A stretch of DNA of 6,310 bases from Chitinophagales bacterium. GTDB taxonomy: Bacteria; Bacteroidota; Bacteroidia; Chitinophagales; Chitinophagaceae. This document shows positions 1 through 6,310 of this stretch, piece by piece. A program made the translations under genes and the position numbers. The notes beneath the pieces were generated by a model, which searched no databases, was not told the DNA's origin, and saw only the letters and a list, made by a program, of their open reading frames with translations. Where the stretch lies: the NCBI GenBank assembly GCA_025355935.1, contig JANXYS010000187.1, forward strand, positions 1 to 6,310, read 5' to 3'. Within the stretch, counting starts at the first letter, position 1; the number at the start of each line of letters is the position of its first letter.

Positions 1-45
1 ACTACAGCTAACTGCCTCGTGAAGGTTCGAACCCTTCCCCTACAG
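1..45 (+). pseudogene. tRNA 3'-end-like sequence (T-arm), cut by the window edge
   Basis: Bases 21-37 form a textbook tRNA T-arm: stem GAAGG (21-25), seven-base loop TTCGAAC (26-32), stem CCTTC (33-37). The next seven bases, CCCTACA, sit where the 3' acceptor strand would be, with G45 as discriminator, and a strong terminator starts seven bases later. No CCA is encoded, as in the tRNA-Phe gene of this window. The bases before the T-arm do not give a convincing anticodon arm, and the 5' half lies outside the window, so no amino acid can be assigned. A diverged copy at 208-263 has lost T-stem pairing. It may be the end of a real tRNA, a tRNA remnant, or another structured RNA with a T-arm mimic. 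Confidence 0.35.
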
Positions 46-56
46 CGCTTTAAATG
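1..56. repeat. degenerate direct repeat, module X copy 1
   Basis: This stretch aligns without gaps to 208-263, with 45 of 56 bases identical by hand count. Both copies start with ACTACAGCTAACT, share TTCGAA in the middle and end in an AAATG. Copy 1 keeps the paired T-arm. It is followed by a terminator and then by module Y copy 1 (92-174). Confidence 0.75.
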
Positions 57-88
57 CCCGTTCCGAAAGGAGTGGGTGTTTTTGTTTT
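52..88 (+). terminator. rho-independent terminator after the tRNA-like sequence
   Basis: CCCGTTCC (57-64) pairs with GGAGTGGG (69-76), two of the pairs being G-U, across a GAAA tetraloop (65-68). The stem can be extended outward by five more pairs, 52-56 with 77-81, two of them G-U. A T-rich tract runs from 77 to 88. It lies immediately downstream of the T-arm-like sequence and would end a transcript entering from the left edge of the window. Confidence 0.6.
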
Positions 89-91
89 CAG

Positions 92-174
92 GAAAGAGTA
101 TTGTGGCAGCGACCCCCTTATCTCGGGGGTGAGGGTCACAGGAAAATGTAGCATAGAGCCACTGTTGCAGCGAT
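92..174. repeat. degenerate direct repeat, module Y copy 1
   Basis: This stretch aligns to 414-497 at roughly 72% identity with five single-base gaps (hand alignment). Shared blocks are GAAAGA, GCGACCC, CACA, TAGCATA followed by AGCC, and a GTTGCAG/GTTACAG box. Within this copy ACCCCC (112-117) can pair with GGGGGT (125-130) across a seven-base loop. The copy-2 equivalent does not keep this pairing well, so the hairpin is not supported by covariation. Confidence 0.65.
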
Positions 175-207
175 GCAGCTTTGACCGGGGTCGACCACGA
201 ACTCTGT

Positions 208-263
208 ACTACAGCTAACTACCTCTTGAAAATTCGAAGCCTTCTCCAATTCCGCTTAAAATG
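208..263. repeat. degenerate direct repeat, module X copy 2
   Basis: This is the second copy of 1-56. The T-loop TTCGAA is kept, but the stem has decayed: GAAAA at 228-232 faces CCTTC at 240-244, and the following acceptor-like bases differ. That pattern fits a decaying pseudogene copy of the element at the window start. It begins 207 bases after copy 1. Confidence 0.75.
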
Positions 264-309
264 TGGCGAAAAATGCAGGCTTTTAAAAAGATTTTGTTAT
301 AGTTTTTAA

Positions 310-343
310 TGCAGTTTTCAACCTTTAAAGGTTGACAACTGCA
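310..343. repeat. 34-nt palindrome inside the expanded second repeat copy
   Basis: TGCAGTTTTCAACCTTT (310-326) is the reverse complement of the next 17 bases (327-343) apart from one mismatched pair. No T-tract follows on either strand to mark it as a standard terminator. It sits in the 150-nt gap between modules X' and Y', where the first copy has only 35 nt, so it may have arrived with an insertion. Its inner core, ending AAGGTTGACAACT, recurs at 6262-6287 near the other end of the window, which suggests a dispersed REP-like element. Confidence 0.7.
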
Positions 344-413
344 TAGCTAATCACTTAGTATATTCCTCCTTCGGCTTATGTTTTTATTTAACGATATTTT
401 TCAATTCCACACC

Positions 414-497
414 GAAAGATATTAGGCCGCGACCCTCTTTATCCTATGGATGATGGTTCACACGAGAAACCTAGCATAAAGCCGGGGTTACAGCAAT
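414..497. repeat. degenerate direct repeat, module Y copy 2
   Basis: This is the second copy of 92-174, starting GAAAGA and containing GCGACCC, CACA and TAGCATA followed by AGCC. It preserves the same module order as the first copy but lies farther from its X partner (150 nt against 35 nt). After this point the similarity fades. Soon after comes a perfect 12-nt palindrome, TGCAAATTTGCA at 523-534. Confidence 0.65.
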
Positions 498-932
498 CAA
501 TTGTGATGAAAAAAATATACCCTGCAAATTTGCAAGGCATATCAATGGTTGTAGGGTACGGTCAAAAAAACAGAATAAATAATAATTAAAAGTTGCAGGG
601 TCGTCTGGCTCCTGTTGGGGTATAAGGTTGTCTAAATCGAAGGTCTGATATTTCCCTCAGCGGATTACTCTTGAAAACAACATGATTCTATGGTGTTTTT
701 CAGAATTAAATGTGCTTATTAAAAAAGCTAAATCTTGTGTGAGTTCATCTGAAAGATCACGATAGAGGTGGGAAACAAAAAGTACTTACATACTAACGGG
801 GAAGCGAATCCGGGCGAGCTTGCGGTTGTGATGTTGCAGTGAGTGATCTCTCCATGATATTCATTCTCTAACAGAAGGCAGAAGTTCAAAGTAGAACCTG
901 AAGTTTATATTGCCTAGCCCTTCGCCGCTCAT
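498..932. other. intergenic stretch without a recognisable gene
   Basis: I find no convincing open reading frame, RNA gene or insertion sequence here. Visible items are the 12-nt palindrome at 523-534, an A-rich run near 564-590, a GC-rich patch near 797-826, and a 7-bp inverted repeat AGATCAC (754-760) / GTGATCT (843-849) with a wide loop. GTTGCAG boxes at 592 and 833 resemble the one in module Y, so this may be further decayed repeat sequence, but the alignment is too weak to claim. Confidence 0.5.
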
Positions 933-962
933 AAAAAAAACCCGAACGATTGCCCGGGTTTT
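933..962 (-). terminator. rho-independent terminator of nrdA
   Basis: Read on the minus strand, AAAACCCG (955-962 reversed) pairs with CGGGTTTT (937-944 reversed) over a ten-base loop, and an uninterrupted run of eight T follows (complement of A933-940). It begins about 20 bases past the nrdA stop codon. The plus-strand T-run is only four bases, so it should act mainly on the nrd transcript. Confidence 0.85.
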
Positions 963-982
963 AAATTCATAGATTAATTATT

Positions 983-3397
983 TTACGATCCACAGCTTAC
1001 ACAACCATCTTCCATGGTACAGGTTCCTCCATTTAATAGTGTTTCATCTACCGGTGTTGATATATCCAAACTATTATCTTCATTTACATTCTCAAGTTGC
1101 TTGGGCTCTACAAGCGGTTCAACCGTTTTGCCGCCCTGCTTTTCTACTGTAAACTGAACTGCTTGCGAAGCAGCCTTGCTGCGCAAATAATACATGCCCG
1201 TTTTCAATCCTTTTCTCCAACCATAGAAGTGCATAGACGTTAGCTTACTGCTGGTAGGTGCATCTACAAATAGATTCAGTGATTGAGACTGGCAGATGTA
1301 AGCCCCGCGGTCGGCAGCCATATCAATCAGTGCACGTTGTTTAATTTCCCAAACGGTTTTGTAAATTTCCTTTACTTTTTCAGGAATACCAGGAATATTC
1401 TGAATCGATCCGTTATGCTGCATAATATGGTTCTTCATATCGTCGTTCCACAAATTCAATTCTACCAGGTCTTTCAGGAGGTGCTTGTTTACCACTACAA
1501 ACTCCCCGCTTAAAACGCGGCGAACATAAATATTCGAAGTATATGGTTCGAAGCATTCGTTATTCCCTAATATTTGTGAAGTAGAAGCAGTCGGCATTGG
1601 CGCAACCAGTAAAGAGTTGCGAACGCCGTGCTTTAAAACTTCAGCTTTCAGCGTGTACCAATCCCAACGAAGAGTTGGTTCTACATTCCACATATCAAAC
1701 TGGAAGATTGCTTTCGATACCGGTGAACCAGCGTACGTTTCATAAGGGCCTTCTACTTTTGCGAGGTCTTTACTTGCAGTCATCGCAGCAAAATAGATGG
1801 TTTCGAATATCTCTTTATTGAGTTGCTTTGCTTCATCACACTCAAACGGAAGGCGCAGCAAGATGAACACATCCGCTAATCCCTGTACGCCTAAACCAAT
1901 CGGGCGATGACGCATGTTGGAAGTTTGTGCCTCCTCTACCGGATAGTAATTATTATCAATGATCTTATTGAGATTTAGTGCAGCCTGGTACGTGACTTCG
2001 TATAATTTGTCATGATTAAACTTGCCATCAATAACAAATCTTGGTAAAGCCAACGACGCGAGGTTGCAAACCGCGACTTCGTCCGGCGAAGTATATTCCA
2101 TAATCTCGGTGCAGAGATTAGAACTTTTGATGGTACCCAAATTCTGTTGGTTGCTCTTGCTGTTAGCTGCATCTTTGTACAGTAAGTAAGGAGTACCGGT
2201 CTCTATCTGTGCATCGAGAATGGCAAACCAAAGATCCTGCGCTTTAATCGTCCTTCTGGCTTTTCCCTGCGCCTCGTAGCTCTCATATAGCTTCTCGAAT
2301 TCTTCTCCAAAGCAATCCTGTAGTCCTGGTGCTTCATTAGGGCAGAATAAACTCCACTGCGCATCAGCTTCCACGCGCTTCATAAACAGATCGCAAATCC
2401 ATAAAGCATAAAACAAATCCCTTGCGCGCATCTCTTCTTTACCGTGATTCTTACGAAGGTCAAGAAAATCAAAAACATCTGCATGCCAGGGCTCAAGATA
2501 TATGGCGAAAGCCCCTTTGCGTTTTCCACCGCCCTGGTCAACGTAACGAGCAGTATCATTAAAAACCTTCAGCATCGGTATAATGCCATTGCTGGTGCCG
2601 TTGGTTCCTCCTATATAACTACCGGTAGCGCGTATGTTATGTATCGCTAAACCTATACCTCCTGCACTTTGGGATATCTTGGCTGTTTGTTTAAGTGTAT
2701 CATAAATTCCTTCAATGCTGTCATCTTTCATGGTTAACAGGAAACACGAACTCATCTGGGGCTTTGGTGATCCTGCGTTAAATAAAGTAGGCGTAGCATG
2801 TGTAAACCATCTTTCACTCATCAGGTGATAAGTTTTGATAGCAGCCTCAATATCCGTTTTGTGAATACCAATTGCAACTCTCATGTACATATGCTGCGGA
2901 CGTTCAACGATCTTTCCATCAAGCTTCAATAAGTATGATTTTTCGAGTGTTTTAAATCCGAAATAATCGAACCCGTAATCACGATCGTAGATAATAGTGG
3001 AATCAAGTAGCTCCGCATTTTCAGCAATAATTTCGGCAACATCATCGGCAATCAAGGGAAGATATTTCCCGGTTTTTTTGTCGATACACTCAAACAAGAG
3101 CTTCATTGTTTGAGAAAAACTTTTAGTAGTGTTCTTGTGAAGATTGCTTACCGCAATACGACTCGCCAGTGACGCATAATCAGGATGTTTCACCGTAAGT
3201 GATGCAGCAGTTTCTGCCGCCAGGTTATCGAGTTCTGTCGTGGTAACCCCGTCGTACAAACCTTCGATCACTTTCTTAGCTACATCAACCGCGTTTACAA
3301 AACGCCTGTCGAGGCTGTAGCAAAGCTTTTCGATACGTGCAGTTATCTTATCGAATTTTACGCTTTCTTTTTTGCCATCTCTTTTAATTACCTGCAT
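983..3397 (-). CDS. nrdA: class Ia ribonucleoside-diphosphate reductase, large (alpha) subunit
   Basis: This catalytic subunit reduces ribonucleoside diphosphates to deoxyribonucleotides in the cytoplasm, using the radical held by NrdB. It has 804 residues, close to eukaryotic R1. An N-terminal ATP-cone (about 1-90, opening [10 protein letters not shown]) should give overall ATP/dATP control. The barrel follows: redox cysteines C218 and C444, the NLCTE motif with N427, thiyl-radical C429 and E431, then [15 protein letters not shown] (600-614). Y736-Y737 match the tyrosines of the radical-transfer path. The end, GCVSCGS, carries the C799-x2-C802 pair that re-reduces the active site, as in eukaryotic R1 (CLMCGS in human) rather than E. 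coli. It starts at the ATG ahead of the ATP-cone in an A/T-rich leader without Shine-Dalgarno. It lies 192 nt after nrdB, same strand, and is probably co-transcribed. Nothing essential is missing. Confidence 0.97.
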   Translation of the reverse strand: MQVIKRDGKKESVKFDKITARIEKLCYSLDRRFVNAVDVAKKVIEGLYDGVTTTELDNLAAETAASLTVKHPDYASLASRIAVSNLHKNTTKSFSQTMKLLFECIDKKTGKYLPLIADDVAEIIAENAELLDSTIIYDRDYGFDYFGFKTLEKSYLLKLDGKIVERPQHMYMRVAIGIHKTDIEAAIKTYHLMSERWFTHATPTLFNAGSPKPQMSSCFLLTMKDDSIEGIYDTLKQTAKISQSAGGIGLAIHNIRATGSYIGGTNGTSNGIIPMLKVFNDTARYVDQGGGKRKGAFAIYLEPWHADVFDFLDLRKNHGKEEMRARDLFYALWICDLFMKRVEADAQWSLFCPNEAPGLQDCFGEEFEKLYESYEAQGKARRTIKAQDLWFAILDAQIETGTPYLLYKDAANSKSNQQNLGTIKSSNLCTEIMEYTSPDEVAVCNLASLALPRFVIDGKFNHDKLYEVTYQAALNLNKIIDNNYYPVEEAQTSNMRHRPIGLGVQGLADVFILLRLPFECDEAKQLNKEIFETIYFAAMTASKDLAKVEGPYETYAGSPVSKAIFQFDMWNVEPTLRWDWYTLKAEVLKHGVRNSLLVAPMPTASTSQILGNNECFEPYTSNIYVRRVLSGEFVVVNKHLLKDLVELNLWNDDMKNHIMQHNGSIQNIPGIPEKVKEIYKTVWEIKQRALIDMAADRGAYICQSQSLNLFVDAPTSSKLTSMHFYGWRKGLKTGMYYLRSKAASQAVQFTVEKQGGKTVEPLVEPKQLENVNEDNSLDISTPVDETLLNGGTCTMEDGCVSCGS

Positions 3398-3446
3398 GTG
3401 TTATATAATTTAATGTGTTAAGGTTCGTTTTTGTTTCCCTGGATTT

Positions 3447-3490
3447 ACCGGTCGACAATCTACATGAAGACCGGTTGATCTTTCTTCATG
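3447..3490 (-). promoter_or_regulatory. possible H-type RNA pseudoknot in the nrdB-nrdA spacer
   Basis: On the minus strand (mRNA sense) the order is CATGAAGA, a seven-base loop, ACCGG, then directly TCTTCATG, an 11-base loop, and CCGGT. CATGAAGA pairs with TCTTCATG (8 bp) and ACCGG with CCGGT (5 bp). The pairs interlock and the junction has no spare bases, which is the geometry of a coaxially stacked H-type pseudoknot. It ends 49 nt before the nrdA start codon. Alternatively the two stems compete: without the other, the ACCGG stem can grow to 7 bp. It matches no riboswitch class I recognise. A role in nrdA translation, mRNA processing or attenuation is inference. Confidence 0.4.
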
Positions 3491-3589
3491 GGATGGTTAT
3501 TGGCAATACTTGACGGTGTTGGGTTTGGCAGCAATCCTGGTCTGGTGGTCTCATTCAAAGTCACTCTTCAAATAATTCCCGTATGGCAA

Positions 3590-4564
3590 TTAAAAATCTT
3601 CGGTAATTGAAAATGCCTGTGATTCCTTGTTTCCGCTGATCACACCCGATTTCTGGTAATCGCCGACTCTTTTTTCGAAGAAGTTTGTTTTTCCTTCCAG
3701 TGAGATCATCTCCATAAAATCAAATGGGTTTGTTGTGTTAAACATCTTTGGATAGCCCAATTCAGCCAGCCATCTGTCAGCAACAAACTCTATGTATTGT
3801 TTCATCAGGTCAGCATTCATCCCGATTAGTTTAACCGGCAATGCTTCACTTATAAATTCTTTTTCTATTTCCACAGCATCCCCGATGATGCCGAAAACCT
3901 CTTCCTGCGAGAGTTTTGTGCTAAGCATCCCGTAAAGGAGGCATGCGAATTCGCAATGCAAACCCTCATCGCGGCTAATTAATTCATTACTGAATGTAAG
4001 GCCAGGCATCAGTCCTCTTTTCTTTAGCCAGAATATAGAGCAAAAACTTCCGCTAAAGAAAATCCCCTCTACGGCGGCAAACGCCACCAGGCGTTCAGCG
4101 AAACTTCCGTTTTCAATCCACCGCAGAGCCCATTCAGCTTTTTTCTTAACAGCCGGCACAGTATCAATTGCATGAAAGAGACGATCTTTTTCAGCCGGAT
4201 CTTTTATGTATGTATCAATCAGTAATGCATAAGTTTCGCTGTGAATATTTTCCATCATAATCTGGAAACCATAAAAACAGCGTGCCTCAGGAAGTTGCAC
4301 TTCGCTCATGAAATTGACTGCAAGGTTTTCGTTTACTATCCCGTCACTTGCGGCAAAGAAGGCCAGGATATGGGAGATGAAATGACGTTCGCCATCATTG
4401 AGTGCATTCCAATCCTTCATATCACTGCTCAGGTCTATTTCCTCGGCAGTCCAAAAGCTGGCTTCATGTTTCTTATATTGTTCCCAAATTTTCGGATAGT
4501 TAATAGGCAGTATTACAAAGCGATCTTTGTTCTCTCTCAGAAGTAATTCATCCGTATGCTGCAT
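3590..4564 (-). CDS. nrdB: class Ia ribonucleoside-diphosphate reductase, small (beta) subunit
   Basis: This ferritin-like subunit holds the di-iron centre and tyrosyl radical that start catalysis in NrdA. It has 324 residues and is very like eukaryotic R2 without its N-terminal extension: [17 protein letters not shown] near the start, then [30 protein letters not shown] and [20 protein letters not shown]. The metal ligands are all visible: D74, E105, H108, E166, E200 and H203. The radical tyrosine is Y112, seven residues after E105. The C-terminal tail, ending SITEDF, matches the acidic and aromatic tail with which R2 docks on R1. There is no N-terminal ATP-cone, so dATP control rests with NrdA. 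The ATG lies in an A-rich leader without Shine-Dalgarno. It precedes nrdA on the same strand, reversing the E. coli order, and is likely the first gene of a two-gene operon. I found no clear promoter box or NrdR box. Confidence 0.97.
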   Translation of the reverse strand: MQHTDELLLRENKDRFVILPINYPKIWEQYKKHEASFWTAEEIDLSSDMKDWNALNDGERHFISHILAFFAASDGIVNENLAVNFMSEVQLPEARCFYGFQIMMENIHSETYALLIDTYIKDPAEKDRLFHAIDTVPAVKKKAEWALRWIENGSFAERLVAFAAVEGIFFSGSFCSIFWLKKRGLMPGLTFSNELISRDEGLHCEFACLLYGMLSTKLSQEEVFGIIGDAVEIEKEFISEALPVKLIGMNADLMKQYIEFVADRWLAELGYPKMFNTTNPFDFMEMISLEGKTNFFEKRVGDYQKSGVISGNKESQAFSITEDF

Positions 4565-4890
4565 AACTGCTTAATTTTTTCTTTTCCGGTGACTTTTTTT
4601 GTTTAGATCTATTACCAGGAGGATTGGCTTGAGTAGTAATTTGCTCCTTTTATGGCATCGAATTCCGTACACTACAGATGATAAAACAAAGCGATTTAAA
4701 GCTTAACATTTTAGTGATATGAAGTGTGTATGCAATAATACGAATGGAATAAAAAAGATTTTTTAAAAGTTATTCAGAGGCTGTGCAGAACAAAAAAGAT
4801 GTGGCGTAAACACTGGATTTCGGCACTGTAAAAATTAAATTTTCGAATAAAATTTGTTTAGGTGGTACATTTGCTTTAAATAAAATTATA
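4565..4890. other. divergent intergenic region between nrdB and the alcohol dehydrogenase gene
   Basis: This 326-nt region separates two genes read outward and so should hold both promoters. The plus-strand promoter at 4842-4873 is clear. On the minus strand I found no exact TAnnTTTG box; the nearest is TATTATTG (complement of about 4732-4739), one base off and without a good -33 partner. No paired 16-nt palindromes resembling NrdR boxes are visible. The region is A/T-rich and holds no open reading frame that looks real. Confidence 0.5.
4842..4873 (+). promoter_or_regulatory. Bacteroidota-type promoter for the alcohol dehydrogenase gene
   Basis: TACATTTG at 4866-4873 matches the phylum's -7 consensus TAnnTTTG exactly. 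A weak -33 candidate, TTCG (4842-4845), lies 20 bases upstream. Transcription would start near 4880, leaving a leader of about ten bases before the ATG. This fits the absence of a Shine-Dalgarno sequence. Confidence 0.55.
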
Positions 4891-5940
4891 ATGATGACAA
4901 CAGTTAATGCATTTGCAGCCCAGAGTGCTGAATCAGCCCTGGCTCCGTTTAATTTCGAACGTCGGGATGTAGGTGCCGATGACGTCCAAATTGACATTCT
5001 TTACTGTGGTGTTTGCCACTCGGATATACACCAGGTCCGCAACGAGTGGGGTGGAAGCATCTACCCAATGGTGCCAGGTCATGAGATCGTCGGAAAGATC
5101 ACGGCAGTAGGTTCAAATGTAAAAGATTTTAAAATTGGCGACCTGGCTGGAGTTGGTTGTTTTGTTGATAGCTGCCGTACATGCCCGGCATGCGATGCAG
5201 GCGAAGAGCAATATTGCCAGAACGGAATGGTGGCAACTTATAACGGTATGGATAAAGGTGGAAGCCCGACATATGGCGGCTACAGCACCCTGATCGTTGT
5301 TGATCAAAAATATACACTTCATGTGTCCGATAAACTTGACTTAAGTGGCGTTGCCCCCCTGCTTTGCGCTGGCATCACCACCTATTCTCCATTGCGGCAC
5401 TGGAACATTGGCGCAGGACATAAAGTAGCCGTAGTAGGACTTGGAGGACTTGGTCACATGGCAGTAAAGTTTGCTGCAGCATTTGGTGCCGATGTTACCG
5501 TACTAAGCACATCTGCAGGTAAAGAAGCAGATGCGAAAAAATTAGGTGCCCATCATTTTGCGGTAACAAAAGACCCTGAGCAAATGAAGGCATTGCAGGG
5601 GAAATTTGATTTTATTTTGAACACTGTTTCTGCGCAGCACGAGTACAACGATTACCTGTCGCTGCTGAGCCTGAATGGTACAATGGTAGTAGTAGGCGTT
5701 CCACCCCAGCCGTCGGTTGTAGCTGCCTTTAATCTGATCGGTGGAAGAAGAAGTCTTGCGGGCTCCCTGATTGGTGGAATTAAAGAAACGCAAGAAATGC
5801 TCGACTACTGTGCTGAACATAACATTGTTAGTGATGTGGAAGTGATTGAGTTAAAGGATGTAAACGAAGCGTACGAACGCATGCTGAAGAATGATGTTCG
5901 ATACAGGTTCGTGATTGATCTAGCAAGCACGAAAAGCTAA
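4891..5940 (+). CDS. zinc-dependent, NADP-type alcohol dehydrogenase / aldehyde reductase (CAD/YahK family)
   Basis: This medium-chain dehydrogenase of 349 residues interconverts primary alcohols and aldehydes, most likely as a cytoplasmic NADPH-dependent aldehyde reductase. The zinc-ADH signature PGHE lies at 62-65. Catalytic zinc ligands are C42 (in CGVCHSD), H64 and C159 (in PLLCAGITTYSPL). The structural zinc site is C95, C98, C101 and C109. The Rossmann fold shows GLGGLG at 183-188, and STS at 206-208 at the end of the second strand is the pattern of NADP-preferring family members, rather than the acidic residue expected for NAD. The length is normal and the frame intact. Two ATGs stand in tandem (4891 and 4894); the first is given, and the second would remove one residue. 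Substrate cannot be told from sequence: the family covers cinnamyl, benzyl and aliphatic aldehydes. It is a single gene with its own promoter, divergent from nrdBA and probably unrelated in function. Confidence 0.93.
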   Translation: MMTTVNAFAAQSAESALAPFNFERRDVGADDVQIDILYCGVCHSDIHQVRNEWGGSIYPMVPGHEIVGKITAVGSNVKDFKIGDLAGVGCFVDSCRTCPACDAGEEQYCQNGMVATYNGMDKGGSPTYGGYSTLIVVDQKYTLHVSDKLDLSGVAPLLCAGITTYSPLRHWNIGAGHKVAVVGLGGLGHMAVKFAAAFGADVTVLSTSAGKEADAKKLGAHHFAVTKDPEQMKALQGKFDFILNTVSAQHEYNDYLSLLSLNGTMVVVGVPPQPSVVAAFNLIGGRRSLAGSLIGGIKETQEMLDYCAEHNIVSDVEVIELKDVNEAYERMLKNDVRYRFVIDLASTKS

Positions 5941-5994
5941 GCAAATACTTTAAGCCTGCATTTTTTTTGGCTCTGCTCAAAGTTTTTTATAAGC

Positions 5995-6016
5995 CTGCAG
6001 GTTCAAACTCCTGCAG
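5995..6016 (+). other. perfect 7-bp hairpin downstream of the alcohol dehydrogenase gene
   Basis: CTGCAGG (5995-6001) pairs exactly with CCTGCAG (6010-6016) over the loop TTCAAACT. T-runs at 5961-5968 and 5983-5988 lie before the hairpin, not after it, so it is not a standard plus-strand terminator. The loop begins TTCAAAC, as in a tRNA T-loop, but is one base too long, so a tRNA remnant is possible. TAAGCCTGCA occurs twice here (5951-5960 and 5990-5999). Confidence 0.45.
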
Positions 6017-6057
6017 TGGGTATGAATGTGGTAATTTTCAGAAATATTAATTTTCAA

Positions 6058-6089
6058 TTGGGTGGTTTTTAAATAAACCCCTATTTTTG
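6058..6089 (+). promoter_or_regulatory. Bacteroidota-type promoter for tRNA-Phe
   Basis: TATTTTTG at 6082-6089 is an exact TAnnTTTG -7 box, with TTG (6058-6060) 21 bases upstream as the -33 element. It lies 43 bases ahead of the mature tRNA, so the transcript would have a short leader removed by RNase P. A 10-nt palindrome, CCTTTAAAGG (6094-6103), sits around the expected start site. Confidence 0.6.
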
Positions 6090-6132
6090 CCACCCTTTAA
6101 AGGATTTAGGACAGGAGAGATCCGACCTAGAT

Positions 6133-6205
6133 GGTGTGATAGCTCAGTTGGTAGAGCAATGGACTGAAAATCCATGTGTCGCCGGTTCAACCCCGGCTCG
6201 CACCA
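6133..6205 (+). tRNA. tRNA-Phe (anticodon GAA)
   Basis: A complete 73-nt cloverleaf is visible. The acceptor GGTGTGA (6133-6139) pairs with TCGCACC (6198-6204) with one G-U pair; the discriminator is A6205. The D-stem is GCTC/GAGC (6142-6145, 6154-6157). The anticodon stem ATGGA/TCCAT (6159-6163, 6171-6175) encloses the loop CTGAAAA with anticodon GAA at 6166-6168. The variable loop is GTGTC. The T-stem GCCGG/CCGGC (6181-6185, 6193-6197) encloses TTCAACC. CCA is not encoded and must be added by the nucleotidyltransferase. It stands alone between its own promoter and terminator. Confidence 0.98.
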
Positions 6206-6207
6206 CG

Positions 6208-6236
6208 AACCTCCCCAGAAATGCGGGAGGTTTTTT
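6208..6236 (+). terminator. rho-independent terminator of tRNA-Phe
   Basis: AACCTCCC (6208-6215) pairs perfectly with GGGAGGTT (6225-6232) over a nine-base loop, followed by a run of T to 6236 that overlaps the last two stem bases. It starts three bases after the end of the tRNA. Confidence 0.9.
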
Positions 6237-6261
6237 AATGGCGGTACGGACCAATAACGGG

Positions 6262-6283
6262 TGTCAACTTTATAAGGTTGACA
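6262..6283. repeat. palindromic repeat sharing its core with 310-343
   Basis: TGTCAACTT (6262-6270) pairs with AGGTTGACA (6275-6283), one pair being G-U, across a TATA tetraloop. No T-tract follows. The 23 bases from 6264 match 319-341 at 20 positions, including the exact 13-mer AAGGTTGACAACT. Both copies lie in non-coding DNA next to a tRNA or tRNA-like sequence, which suggests a dispersed intergenic palindrome family. Confidence 0.6.
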
Positions 6284-6310
6284 ACTTGAAACACCACTCA
6301 TTCACGAGGA

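Noticed and set aside
1..497. CRISPR array
   Set aside because: There are only two copies of each module, too diverged and too long, without regular spacers.
754..849. AGATCAC / GTGATCT inverted repeat as insertion-sequence ends
   Set aside because: It is only 7 bp, spans under 100 bases, and has no flanking target duplication or coding content.
1975..2172. Short open reading frames inside nrdA, nrdB and the alcohol dehydrogenase gene, on either strand
   Set aside because: They are out-of-frame shadows of three full-length, well-conserved genes and show no family resemblance of their own.
3460..3554. Two tiny overlapping minus-strand frames in the nrd spacer (22 codons at 3486-3554, then 9 codons at 3460-3489, joined by ATGA)
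   Set aside because: The ATGA overlap is suggestive of a leader peptide, but there is no ribosome-binding signal, the composition is not protein-like, and the second frame falls on the possible pseudoknot stems.
4565..4890. NrdR boxes upstream of nrdB
   Set aside because: No pair of 16-nt palindromes resembling the NrdR consensus is visible. The nearest ACAC/GTGT fragments are unpaired and wrongly spaced.
6047..6301. 84-codon minus-strand open reading frame
   Set aside because: It is antisense to the tRNA-Phe gene and its terminator. The peptide stretch MDFQSIALPTEL is the reverse of the tRNA anticodon and D-arm, a well-known false protein pattern.

Overview
The window looks like chromosomal DNA from a member of the Bacteroidota, probably near the Chitinophagales/Sphingobacteriales. 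Four things suggest this. The genes start in A/T-rich leaders without a Shine-Dalgarno sequence. Promoter-like TAnnTTTG boxes, the -7 element typical of this phylum, lie ahead of the alcohol dehydrogenase gene and the tRNA gene. The tRNA-Phe gene does not encode its CCA end. The class Ia ribonucleotide reductase is of the eukaryote-like kind found in this phylum. The assignment is inference.

Layout: 1-982 has no protein gene. It opens with a tRNA T-arm-like sequence and a strong rho-independent terminator, followed by a degenerate duplication: two modules, each present twice in the order X-Y-X'-Y'. The second copy carries about 115 extra bases containing a 34-nt palindrome. The nrdA terminator closes this stretch. 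Positions 983-4564 hold nrdB then nrdA on the minus strand, separated by a 192-nt spacer in which two complementary pairs interlock as a possible H-type pseudoknot just upstream of nrdA. A 326-nt divergent intergenic region follows, with a good promoter for the plus-strand gene. Positions 4891-5940 encode a zinc- and NADP-dependent alcohol/aldehyde reductase of the CAD/YahK family. The right end carries a complete tRNA-Phe gene with its own promoter and terminator, then a second copy of the palindrome core seen near the left end.

How the genes work together: NrdA (large subunit with allosteric ATP-cone, active site and redox-active C-terminal cysteines) and NrdB (di-iron tyrosyl-radical subunit) form one enzyme that makes deoxyribonucleotides for DNA synthesis; all key residues of both are present. 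The alcohol dehydrogenase is divergently transcribed and has no evident link to nucleotide metabolism.

I see no CRISPR array, prophage, transposase or novel multi-gene system. The parts most worth a second look are non-coding: the possible pseudoknot between nrdB and nrdA, the degenerate tRNA-like repeat block, and the palindrome shared by both flanks.
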